Shown one piece after another: positions 38,957 through 49,144 of a stretch of DNA of 64,000 nt (position 1 is the stretch's first letter; each line of letters opens with the position of its first letter). The stretch lies in assembly GCA_002077045.2 (NCBI GenBank), contig KZ111171.1:35816-99815 (forward strand), in the 5' to 3' direction. The translations under genes were made by a program, and so were the position numbers. Source of the stretch: Rachicladosporium sp. CCFEE 5018 (lineage: Eukaryota > Ascomycota > Dothideomycetes > Cladosporiales > Cladosporiaceae). The notes below the pieces were generated by a model. It was not told the origin of the DNA, did not search any database, and worked only from the letters and a program-made list of their open reading frames with translations.

Positions 38957-41261
38957 CTAGACTAGCATACCTAAGATCAAAGCCACCCCAGCGGCAAAAC
39001 CCCAAAGCGCGGCCGTCAGACTCGCCCAATCAACCTGAACAGGACCTGGTATAGTGCGTTGACCCTGCGACCTCAACCTGAAACTGATGCCATCCAGTGC
39101 TTCGCGATTGATCGTCAGAGTGGTGGTGGCATTCGACGCATCAACGTATGTCGCCGTATAGGCTGGCGGAGGGGTCTGGGGAGCACCACGTGCTGGAATC
39201 GGACCCTGAGTCGGGCGTGTGTACTGCATTGGTGGGCCTACCATTACAGTCACGCCTGAAGTTTCCGACGTACGCTGTGCTGACGCTGAAGGCACCAAGA
39301 ACGCCAGAAGGCATACTACCGCCAGAGAAAGCGAGAGCTTCTTGATAAAGCCACGCGTGCGTCTGGAGCCGGCGAGGGACAAATAGAATGGCTCGTTTCT
39401 TGAGGCTGCCGACGTGGGGAGCGACCGTCACCTGAGCGGGCGTAGTCCTCGATGGCACGGCACTCGTACCTGTCGCGGTCATACCCTCCGATTCGAGGAT
39501 GCCTGGAAGACTGATCGATCCCTTTACCGCGTTCGCAAGGCACAAGACCAAGACCGCCACGGCGAGCCAGCTGAACTCTGCGCGAGGTACACCAGCGTTG
39601 CGGTGCTGGTTCGAGACACCGCCTCCACTCTGTGAGCCCGGACCTGGAGCCATGTATATAGTCACCGGCCCATTGGCCTGAGCAAAGGTCAGGGGCAGCA
39701 GAGACGCGAGAGTCAATATTAAAGCGGCAAAGATGCCATGTCCTGTGAGAGTTGCCCAGACGGTCGAGATAATGACGAGATCGAGTGCGATCGTGGGCCA
39801 GCTCATAGAGAGCATGATCGCATCGGAAACAGCCGCCGGGACCCAGGTGAGAGAGTCCTCGGTCGTGCCGTTGGTCATGTCCGTGATATTGACGATAGGT
39901 CTCAAATCGCCGATGTTCTCCGCGAGGGCCAAAGGCAGGAGGCAACCAAGACCAAGCAGCATCGCAGCGAAGATACCACGTCCCAGCGGCATGTTGCGGA
40001 GTAGTGCGACGCCGATGAGCGCGCAGACAAGTGCGACCAGATTGGCAGACTGCAGCGATGCACTGCCACAGCTTGGTCCATACATACGATAACAGCTAGA
40101 GTGCGCCTCGAGGGTGGCATTGGAGATTGGGTAGCTGGTACCGGCTGCTCGCGCCACATGAAGGAGAGCGAGTACTGTAAGTGCTGCTACCATGAGCGCT
40201 AAAGCCTTGCCAACGGATCGCCGACCCTGTGCGCTGGTGGCGACTCCGTGCCCGCCTAATCGCACCTGACCTCGGATTAGTGTTGCTGTTCGCCTCAGCC
40301 GACCTGCAAGAGACACAAGACTGATGGCAACAGCTGCTACTGCCAGAGGCAAGCTGATAGTTGGCCTCGAGCTGGCGTTGACGAACCAGCTCTGTGGTTT
40401 GTCTTTGGCGACCCACCAGGTACCATTGTTACCGCTCAACACCGCAGGGCTGGTAACGAGAGCCGCCGATGCCGTCGCTGTAATCGTGGATGTGCCAGTC
40501 GGTCCAGCAAGTACCAATGGTACAAGGCATGCCGCTACAATAAGCAGCACGAGCAATATCGCCATTCGTGTCGCGCCTGTGCCTGATTGCTTCTGCAGGC
40601 GCGGCGCGAGGATTGACTGGGAGGCGTCCTCGACGGTATGCTCCCACTTCTAGTCTTCGGACTGCGCAATAGACCAGGCTTGCGGCAAGGAGACTTCGCC
40701 ATCGCTGTTTGATAGCGCGTCGTATGTTCGGGCGGTGTACTTTGCTGTGATCGTTGAAGCCACGAGCAGAGTAATGATTAGCCCCGCCAGAGCAATTGAC
40801 CGCAGCGAAAGGCCGTTGGAAGGTGCCACAGATCGAAACCCGCAGTTCTCAACAGTCGGGATCGGAGTCAATGGGTATCCCGAAAGCTGCTGCCGCTCTG
40901 GTCCCAGGTTTGTCACAGTCGGGATAGGCGCCGTGATAGCCTCAGCTGCCACAGTCTTGAACAAACCGGCAGCTGCGATGACCACAAGCCCCCAAAGCCC
41001 GTAGTCTGGCCTCCGAGGACGGATGTACCAAGCCCCCGCTAGCTTGACCCCAATAAAAGAGGCGAGGAACCAGAGGCCGAAAATCCAGAGAAGGATGCTC
41101 TCCTTCGATGCTTCTAGGGTGTCGTCGAAGGCTGGTGCTGTTGGCACTCTTGACTCTGGGGTGTGATTGGGGTAGTGCCGGCATGGGCATCCGAAGGTGT
41201 TGATTATAGCCACCGAAGTGTTGATCGGTGGGAACGCTGGAGATGGCGTCGTTGGCGACAT
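38957..41261 (-). CDS. Unrecognised 13-span membrane protein with internal repeats
   Basis: Three frames join into about 726 residues. Frame 1 is 41261-40695, an inferred 45-nt intron (40694-40650) removes the in-frame TAG, frame 2 is 40649-39485, and an intron at 39484-39406 (donor GTATGA, acceptor GGCAG) leads to 39405-38957. Thirteen hydrophobic helices are visible. After the first, they pair into six units: a signal-peptide-like helix ending in Ala-rich sequence (LLPLALAEN, LLPLTFAQANG, FLVPSASAQR, VPLVLAG), a loop of about 40-80 residues with N-glycosylation sites (NGT, NAS, NAT, NIT), and a second helix leading to a basic loop (GRLRR, GRRSVGK, GSRRTRGF). Basic loops inside and glycosylation loops outside agree with one topology. 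No known family is recognised. Confidence 0.6.
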
Positions 41262-41643
41262 CGTGGTAACGAGTTTAGGGTTGCCAAGTAGGCTTGAGTG
41301 TGCCTGTGGGGACGCGCTGTGGTCGTTCCGGGATGGAAATCGATGAATTCGAGGGTGGTGAGGGTGGCGGCGGTAGGACAGGAAGAAGGCGAAGAGGAGG
41401 AGTGCTAAATGAAACAGAGGAAGGAAGGAAAATACTAAATACTACAGGGCGTGGCCATTGCATGTCGACAGCTCGTCGTCACCACGCAGTAATGGTGAAA
41501 GGGGCTATACCTGTCTGCTTACGACGCTGATGAGCCGCCCAGCAGTCCACGGCGGAAGAAGAGGTACACTACATACTTCAATACTGTGTGCCAGATCGAA
41601 CGCTTCACATGCTTGCTACACTGCTTGCTGATAGGCCGAGTCA
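41262..41643. other. Intergenic between two minus-strand surface-protein genes
   Basis: About 380 bp upstream of the 13-span gene and downstream of the Thr-rich secreted gene. No gene was seen; it probably holds the promoter of the 13-span gene. Confidence 0.4.
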
Positions 41644-42896
41644 TCAGTGCCCGATGCCTAGCATGCTTGCGAAGTCCACTCCCGGCCTGCGCGAGTGTCA
41701 GTAACTGATTCTTGTACGGTAAGCTGGAGTCTGACTCACGTTGTGGTGGGTAGGGTGACGATAGGCGGTGTAGGCGTAGGCAGCGGCGTTAGAGTGACGG
41801 TCTTCGTCCCTGCTGTGATGGTGGAGGTGATGCGTGTAGTGATTGTGCTTGTGACGTGCGGTCTTGAGAGAGTCAGCATTGCTCACGATGTTTGCTATTA
41901 CGCGACTCACGACACCTGCTCCACAGTCTGCGTCTCATACACTGTGCTCCCCGTGCTAACTACTCTCGTTGAGGTCTCTGTGCTTTCAATCTCGGTCTCG
42001 TAAAAGAGCTCCATGGTTGTTGACATGCTGAAGGTCGTCAAGTACTCAGTGATATTAGCCACGAAAGTCTCAACGATGACTTGCGACGGGCCATTGATGG
42101 TAGTGGTGAAGTTAAAGCTCGTAGTTGTGGTCGCGTTCGTGGTGAGCAGTGTAGTCTTCCAGACCTCGTACTGTCGGATGCATTCTTCCGTGCCATTCTC
42201 GTAGGTCGCGCACACCTTCAGGTCCACATCGCCAGGAGGACCGGCGCGAGTGAGCTCCTGCCATGGCGCAAGATAGTATGTTGTCAGCGTCTGAACAGTA
42301 GGTGCCGGCGTAATCGAAGCGATTGCTCCGCTGGAGACCGTTGCATTGGCCGTGCTGTTCACATCTGGCGTTGGCGTGGGATGAGCGAGCACGTAGCTAT
42401 ATCTGGTGGAGAAAGTGATGTCTTGTGCGCATCGCGACACAGTATAGGTCGTGGTAAGATCGCTCAAAACCGTCGCGCACACCATGGTTACAGTTGTGTC
42501 AAAGCTGGTCGAGCATGTCCCATTGCCAGGTGGCGTAGAGATTGAATAATTCTGATACGGCGCAGTTGTTGGTACTGATGATGGCGGCACTGTTACGTGG
42601 AAGAACGCGAGCGGTGGCAGCTCGCACAATGTCATTTGCGGTGGGTAGGTTGTAACAAGCTGGCTCTGCTTCGTGACCTGCACAGGCGATGCTCCTGGCG
42701 ATGGTGTGATTAACGTCAGTATGCCCTCCTGTGTCAGGCTGGCAGGAACGCGCTGCGGTCCATATTGACGCTTCGGCTTGAACTTCGGCTTCGGTATGTC
42801 GAGAGCTTCATGCTGATATGCCGGCGCCCGGCGCGCAGCAGCAAGACAAGAGCAAGTGAGCGCGGCAAGTGTGAAGAGAGAGCTTAGTGGCGCCAT
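41644..42896 (-). CDS. Thr/Ser-rich secreted protein, unrecognised
   Basis: Exons are 42896-41911, 41862-41740 and 41686-41644; the donors are both GTGAGT and phases agree, giving about 383 residues. The start is chosen at MAPLSSLFTLAALTCSCLAA, a clear signal peptide. A dibasic site (KFKPKRQYGP) near residue 42 could be a Kex2 cleavage point. The body is dominated by Thr, Ser, Val and Ile with many N-glycosylation sites (NGT, NST, NAT, NIT) and six or more Cys. The last two exons encode TSTITTRITSTITAGTKTVT and a Pro-Thr stretch, ending MLGIGH. Such proteins are usually O-mannosylated wall or surface proteins. No GPI signal is evident. It is oriented like the adjacent 13-span gene, 380 bp away. 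Confidence 0.65.
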
Positions 42897-43159
42897 GTCC
42901 TGCTGGCTGATGTGTGAATGTACTTCTATTGCATGCGATGCCGTGTGAGTTGACCCGTGGCTGTCGCGATACATGTCCTGTCGTGAGATGTCGCGCCAAG
43001 GCATGCTGGCATTCCTGCTCGAGCCTCAAAACAATCCAGTGGCTGTTCAGTATCTCGTGTGGAGTGCAGGAATGTAAGACATCCCAGGTCTGCCATCGCC
43101 TTACGTCACACGTCTGTTCTTCCAACACCAAGCACAAAGGTTCAATCCCGGGTACGGTC

Positions 43160-44788
43160 TCAATCGCTGTCTTCGTCGGAGTCCATGAGCTCGTCCTCGC
43201 TGTCGTCCGGGTCGCTTTCCATCGGCGCGGTGCCATTACCATTGACTTTAGCTGCCGTACCTTTTCCTGCTTGGTGTACCATGCGGTCATGCTCGCGCTG
43301 CAACAACATCTTTCGCTCAATCTGTAGCTTCTCCATCTTGTCAAAGCTGGTCTGCTGAACCCTACGCAACGCATCAAGTTGCGCCTTGAGTTCGATGACT
43401 TGCTGTTGCGCCATGGCATCCTGCGACCCGGTCTCAGTCTGCTCGAGGGCCATGAAGTCTTCGTCATGGTCGACTGAATGACCGTTGGTTGCTGGAGTCG
43501 CTCCTCCAGTCCACGAGGCGAGCTCACCAAGCCCTTCGTCAAGTACGCCAGCGGGAAAGCAAGGTGCAGAGAGCGATTGTTGGAAGAGCGACTGACTCGC
43601 CTCGAGACCAGAGATTGGTTCTTGCAGCCTGACATTGAGTGCGTAGTTGCCCGGAACAGCACCATGATCAGAGTCCGCCCCCTGAAAGGCTCCGAATCTT
43701 GGTTTCGTGACCGCCTCAAGTCTGATACTGCTGCGTTTCTTGGCATCGAAGCCAGGAATCGGCAAAATGCTAAGATTATTTACAGGCCCAGGAAGAGGCC
43801 CTTGTGTGAGCACGGACTTCATCTGACCAGTGACAACGTCCCAAGATAGAATTGCGCCAGATTCGTGGCCGGAAAGCAGCGTCATCCCATCGAACGACAG
43901 CGTCAGACTACAAGTAGCACCGATGGTCTTGTCCGAGGGCTCCCATAGTCTTGACTTTGGCTGTAGAGGTGCTTGCGTCCTCCTGTTGTCATGAAGGGTG
44001 TCGATCGATGTACTGCCAGAGCCGTACAAGTCTATCCGCTGAACACTGCCATTCTCGTAGCCGAAGAAAAGCGTCCTGTCATCGGCACCTACAGTCATGA
44101 TCGTTGGTACATGCGGTAAGAGGTATGTCCGCAGGGTGGTGCAAGTTTGATAGTCCCAAATCATGCAGGTCTTGTCCTCAGCGGCCGTAAAGACAGTGTT
44201 CTGCAAGCTCTCACTGTGCCCAATAGCCGTTGCGCGAATACCTGAGCGATGAGCTGAGAAGCTGTGGACCGGAGCCAACGCTTGGGTGCCTGCGTTGGCA
44301 AACGAAAGCAAAGCCGGTATCGACCAGACATGGCATGTCGAGTCCAGTGAACACGACACCAAGAAATTCGAAGCTGCATCTACGACAAGCCCGGTCACAG
44401 CTTGTAGGTGTGATTGCGCAGTCGTGACCTGTCGGCCAGACGCGATCTCCCAAAGGAACAGTCCGCCCTCGGCCGTGCCCAATATGAGTACAGCATCCTC
44501 GCAGGCAAGTGTCAAGCAGGTGATTCGTTCGGTGAAAGGCACAGTAGCTTCTTGGTTACCACGCTCCCGGCTGTAGACGTGCACTACAGCTTTGTCGGCC
44601 TGAGCCGCGAATATATGGGAGTCGCTGACTGCGAGACAATTTGGCTGCGTGGCGCTTTTCTTGAAGCTCGATCGGGGTGCGACGAGCGGTAGATGTTCGT
44701 ACAAGAAGATCGAGGCATCTTTGGCGATGCTGGTACTGACCTTCTTCGTCGACGCGCTTATGGCGGCGATGAAGTGCTCGGTCAACAT
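43160..44788 (-). CDS. IPI3: WD-repeat pre-rRNA processing protein Ipi3
   Basis: An intronless protein of 542 residues starting at MLTEHFIAAIS; two further in-frame codons lie upstream. It contains at least five WD40-type repeats, with segments such as KAVVHVYSRE, ITCLTLACEDAVLILGTAEG, LFLWEIASG, VSCSLDSTCHVWSI, FTAAEDKTCMIWDYQ and LLSGHESGAILSWDV, then a C-terminal coiled coil (QQQVIELKAQLDALRRVQQ ... QIERKMLL) and an acidic end (SDPDDSEDELMDSDED). Ipi3 forms the Rix1 complex with Ipi1 and Rix1, which acts in ITS2 processing and 60S export with Rea1. The MLTEHF start and the C-terminal helix are typical of the family. Confidence 0.9.
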   Translation of the reverse strand: MLTEHFIAAISASTKKVSTSIAKDASIFLYEHLPLVAPRSSFKKSATQPNCLAVSDSHIFAAQADKAVVHVYSRERGNQEATVPFTERITCLTLACEDAVLILGTAEGGLFLWEIASGRQVTTAQSHLQAVTGLVVDAASNFLVSCSLDSTCHVWSIPALLSFANAGTQALAPVHSFSAHRSGIRATAIGHSESLQNTVFTAAEDKTCMIWDYQTCTTLRTYLLPHVPTIMTVGADDRTLFFGYENGSVQRIDLYGSGSTSIDTLHDNRRTQAPLQPKSRLWEPSDKTIGATCSLTLSFDGMTLLSGHESGAILSWDVVTGQMKSVLTQGPLPGPVNNLSILPIPGFDAKKRSSIRLEAVTKPRFGAFQGADSDHGAVPGNYALNVRLQEPISGLEASQSLFQQSLSAPCFPAGVLDEGLGELASWTGGATPATNGHSVDHDEDFMALEQTETGSQDAMAQQQVIELKAQLDALRRVQQTSFDKMEKLQIERKMLLQREHDRMVHQAGKGTAAKVNGNGTAPMESDPDDSEDELMDSDEDSD

Positions 44789-45309
44789 CCTCAAAATCTC
44801 ACATCAGTCCGGATGTCTACTAAACCTGTGACGATCTCACATGTTGGCCTGTATTTTCTTACTGTCAGACAAGCTTTTGCTAGCGCCGAGTCGGGCTAGT
44901 CAGGTACGAGCCGCATCTGTTTCTCCACAACCTCACATCTCTTGGGCACTGTTGACTGCTCTTATATGATCTCCGTCAATATTTCATACTACGAAAGCGT
45001 GCGGAATAGCTCGATGCAATTCTTCCGAACTTCTGCTCCTTCTTTTGTATGCTATATTGACTTCGATACATTCAATGACTTCGTTGCAAGCATGAGAGAT
45101 GACGCTACATCGCTCTACCGGATCTACTTCTTACTTTAGCCACCGCAGGTTCGGCTACTGAAGTACTTTCGACGACTTTGACATGTTTCCCCGGACCCCA
45201 CACGCAGGGCCGAAGCCGATAGTGACGAAGCCGTAGAGTACGATCGAGATCTAAGTATTGCTTCATGTCCTTTCACTGATTCCCGTTGCACCTCTTCAAT
45301 TTCGGCATT
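44789..45309. promoter_or_regulatory. Divergent promoter region, IPI3 / GDSL esterase
   Basis: About 520 bp between two genes read away from each other. It is slightly AT-richer than its surroundings. No specific site was assigned. Confidence 0.4.
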
Positions 45310-46701
45310 ATGTTCGGTGTCATGTTCACCAAGGTCGTTGCTTTAGCAGCACTGATAGTACCATCGCTAGCAGCACCGCCGTCATATGGCGGTTCATCTA
45401 TTGCGCCGAAGCCTAGTAATGGCCGTTGGGTTGATACTTGGACTACGATGCCGCAGCTGACAGAGTACGCCAATCTGCCACCGCCGCCTTTTGTATGATA
45501 CCTCGACTTTTGACACGGCGATACTCGCTAACAGAGACAGAACCAATCTGGACTCGTCTTCCCTAACTCGACCATCCGACAGACGCTGCATATGTCGATT
45601 GGTGCCTCGCAGATTCGAGTCCGCATCTCCAATGCTTTTGGCGCGGTCGAGCTACCGATCACCAAGGCCACAATCGCATACCCATTGGCAGGAAGCGGCT
45701 ATAACAAGACTGGCTCACCATTGATCGATACGACTTCACTGCAATCTCTTACCTTCTCCGGCAACAACTTCATTGTCATCCCAAACGGCGCTCTCGCAGT
45801 CTCGGATCCTCTCAATTTTCCTATAGCCCTGCAATCTATCATCTCCATCACGATCTACCTCGCCTCCGGACAAGCCACAAACTACGTCTCATCCCACCCC
45901 GGCAGTCGCACCAGCTCCTGGATCTCTTTCGGCGACGCCACCTCAGCCCGAAACCTCACGGATCCCAGCACAGTAGCCTCCTTCCACTGGTTCTTCCTCA
46001 GCGCCATCGAAACCTGGTCTCCACCGCAGACGGGCGCCTTCGCCATAGTGGGCGACTCGATAACCGACGGTCGCGGTAGCTACAATAACGCTAACGGCCG
46101 CTGGCCAGATCTCGTCCTAGCTCGCATGCAGCAGTATGGCCCCACAAAGAACATTGCCGTCGTGAACCAAGCAGCCGGCGGAAACAGAGTTCTCTATGAC
46201 GGCAATGGGCCCAACGCACTCGGCCGCATCGACCGCGACGTCGTCGCTCAGTCTGGCGTGAAGTACGCAATGATCTTCGAAGGCGTGAACGACATTGGCA
46301 CCGCGTCAAGCGACACTTACAATCAAACCATAACCGGCGACCGCCTCATTCAAGCTTTCGAACAGATGATCACGCGAGTCCACACTGCCGGTATTCCCTT
46401 CTTCGGCGCAACGATCACGCCATTCGGTTGCTACAATTCCTCCATCCAGGCTTACAGTACGCCAGAGCGAGAAGTCACGAGGTTGAGAGTCAATGACTGG
46501 ATCCGGAACAGTGGCGCTTTCGATGCTGTGCTGGATTTCGATAAATCGTTGCGGGATCCGAAGAATGCGACGCAGTTGAATCCGGCGTATGATTCGGGGG
46601 ATTGTTTGCATCCCAACCCGGTTGGGTATCAGCATTTGGCGAACGAGTTTCCGTTGGGGGTGTTTGCAAAGTTCAGGGACGGCGTGAGCAGCTTCAATTG
46701 A
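45310..46701 (+). CDS. Secreted GDSL/SGNH esterase (XynE-like)
   Basis: Exon 1 is 45310-45492 and exon 2 45541-46701; a 48-bp intron in phase 0 gives 447 residues. A signal peptide (FTKVVALAALIVPSLAAP) precedes WVDTWTTMPQLTEYANLPPP and the beta domain with QTLHMSIGASQIRVRISNAF. SGNH blocks are in order: block I GDSITDGRG (Ser near 233), block II Gly in NQAAGGNRVL, block III Asn in EGVNDIGTA, and block V DCLHPNPVGYQ (Asp and His near 414-417). The layout matches extracellular acylhydrolases found beside carbohydrate-degrading enzymes in bacteria (XynE-like) and common in plant-associated or saprophytic fungi. All catalytic residues are present. The substrate is unknown; deacetylation of plant polysaccharides is plausible. 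Confidence 0.88.
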
Positions 46702-47421
46702 GATGCTGTGAGATTAAGCAACAAGTATACAAATGCACATAGTGAACGAATTTGATGGCAGATCACTTCCACTACGCAGTCTTGCCAGTCGTGCCGTAGC
46801 GCGCAGCATTTACATATCTAGTCTTGCATGCTATGTATCTCACCTACGGTCTGCGACGTAGGCATGCTGTCCTGCACCAGTGTAGGGAACATGCCCAGCG
46901 ATCGAGGGCATCGTTTGAGCATCAAGTCGGCCTCGCATGGACTGTGCAAGCGGTGCTGTGACCAGCCACGCACACATAATCAGCCTGCCAGCCTGTCAGC
47001 CCCCAATCAGCTCCAGCGCTTCGATTTCATCATCGACAGCCAATTCGATCAGAAAACAAATATATTTGACTTCGTGGCCTCCGCAACTTGTGCAGGAGAG
47101 CTCAGGTAAATCCCTTTAAGCATCGTCATGCGAATGACATGGCGAACAAAAGCATGAAACTGGTACTTGCCATTTCGAAGGCATTCCGCCCGACTCCACA
47201 CGTGGCCAGCTCCCCGGCGCATCTCTTTTGGTGCACTGCTCGCTGCCACCATTCTGGCAGCTCCCAGCGACTGCAAAAGTGCCGGAGGCTGGAGTTGATC
47301 GCAGGTCACGCCTCGGAGGCAGTGCGCGACGATTCTCACCCAGCCACCTGTAGGGCTACGGCAGCGCTCGCGCCCCGTCTACACTTCCCAGAGGACAGTC
47401 CACGGTCGTAGTGGATCCTCC
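46702..47421. other. Intergenic between convergent genes, no gene seen
   Basis: This lies between the GDSL esterase stop and the RRP40 stop. Short frames around 46828-47411 have no supporting features. Confidence 0.45.
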
Positions 47422-48147
47422 TCAGCTCATGTCCTTGATCGCCTTCTTGACAGCCTTCTCTTGCTCCTCCAGCGTCCATCCTCCACAATCGCAGTCTTGC
47501 ACCAATCGACCGATACCGACAGTGATCCGGACGCTCCCACTGTCAACCCAGATAACCCCATTCCTCCCTATCGCAACCTCAAACTTCACCTTCTCCCCTA
47601 CACCCTCCAATAGCATCACGCCACCCTTTTTGCGCCCCAACATCAGCCTCCTAGCGAATCCAGGGGAGACATCAAACGTCATGCCACCTTTCAGCGGTCC
47701 CATACCCTCGCCTTTCCCGGTTGCAGAGTTCAGACATTCGATCTCTACGTCCTCGCCTTTGCCAGCCTTGCACACGCGAGCATAGACCAGGGTCCCACTC
47801 TTCAACTGTGGTCTCGTCTTCTTACTTGCGCCCTCGAAACTCAATTGCCCCAGCAGCGCAAACGGCGTATGCGGCGTCAATGTGCAGCTGTAACTATCTG
47901 TCGAGCTGTGGTGGATTTGAGCGATGACAAGATCATTGACGGAAGGCGCGTAGCGGCCTGTGAGGTCCTCTAGCCAGAGTGCGGATTTCTTGGGGTCGGT
48001 AGAGAGTGTGCCGAGGGTTGTAGTGGTGATTGTTTGGGGTGGGGTGTGGCGGAGGCCGGGACCGAGGGTCAGGGTGCCTGATTTGTTGGGGCGGGGGAGG
48101 AGGGAGGCGGATATCGGGGTGCCGGGGAGGAGGATGGGGGTGGACAT
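47422..48147 (-). CDS. RRP40: Exosome complex component Rrp40
   Basis: An intronless 241-residue protein. Rrp40 is an S1/KH cap subunit of the RNA exosome, which degrades and trims RNA in nucleus and cytoplasm. The N-terminal part (TPILLPGTPI ... LRHTPPQTITTTTLGTL) leads to the S1 domain with LTGRYAPSVNDLVIAQIHHS and YSCTLTPHTPFALLGQLSFE, then GASKKTRPQLKSGTLVYARV. The KH-like C terminus carries the GNGV-type loop (AIGRNGVIWVD). These are hallmark Rrp40 motifs, and the length matches the family. The tail (WTLEEQEKAVKKAIKDM) is helical. Confidence 0.94.
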   Translation of the reverse strand: MSTPILLPGTPISASLLPRPNKSGTLTLGPGLRHTPPQTITTTTLGTLSTDPKKSALWLEDLTGRYAPSVNDLVIAQIHHSSTDSYSCTLTPHTPFALLGQLSFEGASKKTRPQLKSGTLVYARVCKAGKGEDVEIECLNSATGKGEGMGPLKGGMTFDVSPGFARRLMLGRKKGGVMLLEGVGEKVKFEVAIGRNGVIWVDSGSVRITVGIGRLVQDCDCGGWTLEEQEKAVKKAIKDMS

Positions 48148-49144
48148 CGTAGATGTAAGGACTGAGTGAGGCGCATACGTAAGTGGAAAGGCTCAATCTT
48201 AAGATGAAGTCGAAGTGGAGGTCTTGGCACGCTTGTTCGCATTAGAGCGTATCTCGCGGTGACAACACTTCGCCCTTATTCCTCTCCACCAACCTCACCT
48301 CAGGCCTCACGGCCAAATAGGACTACGATCAAAAGAATGCCACGCATGAACTCTCTCGAGACAGGTGTCTGAGTGCTCGTGGATGCTGCAGCTTGAAAGT
48401 CTCCGTAATTCCGAGGACATGGGTCCTCAGCATCGAGCCGCCCAACTCCTACTTCGTGCGGCCAGAAGCGTGTCGGAATACGGCACCCATCGCAACCGCA
48501 TGGAGCCTCATCCAGGCAACGGACGGTCGTTTGCGTGTCGGCAGTCTTGACCTCAACATGCATGCTGCTGGGCTGCGTGCAACCACGACAGGAATTAATA
48601 AGCTTCGTCCCACGCCGCGAGCTGCGGGATGCGCCACCGAAAGATAAGACACTTTGTGCACGCGACAGCAGCCACTGAAAAGCTCTGGCTGCTGAGACTG
48701 ACGGGCGTCTTCATGTCATCGCTGCTAAGATCCTGGAGGAGATCTTCGGTATGCAGTACGCTTCAATTGCAGGTGGCAGCATCACTGTAGTGACACAATT
48801 GGCCACACGATGTTTCGTAGGCAGTCAATGCCATGTGGTGTCAAGTCAATCAGGTAGGGCTTATCTCTCGATCACTCCACTCGTTTTCCCCATCTCCCCA
48901 ATACCCTTGGCCTAGGAGAAGCCTAGATCTCTTCATTGGCGAGACGCTTCGCGTATCCTTGCTGCTATAGGCGATCTGCTCTACCACCTAGGGCTGATCC
49001 CAGGTGCGACCCTGCAGCGATTACTTTTTGCGCACACACCTTATCTACATGCACGCGATAAGGCGTAGCTATAAGCACCCGGCTACCGACCACAAGTCGC
49101 CTCTTTGCCGACCTCATCTTCGTCTACACGGTAAGGAAGTCAGC
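48148..49144. promoter_or_regulatory. Divergent promoter, RRP40 / NCS1 permease, with GATA sites
   Basis: About 1 kb between genes read away from each other. Three HGATAR sites lie on the permease side: AGATAA (complement) at 48861-48866 and 49042-49047, and CGATAA at 49057-49062, the last two about 100 and 85 bp before the ATG. In filamentous fungi such sites bind AreA/NIT2 nitrogen regulators. The nearest ones may lie in the transcript leader. Confidence 0.4.

Noticed and set aside
48950..49020. tRNA-like A-box on the minus strand (TGGTAGAGCAG)
   Set aside because: No B-box (GGTTCGANTCC) follows at the right distance and no cloverleaf can be drawn.
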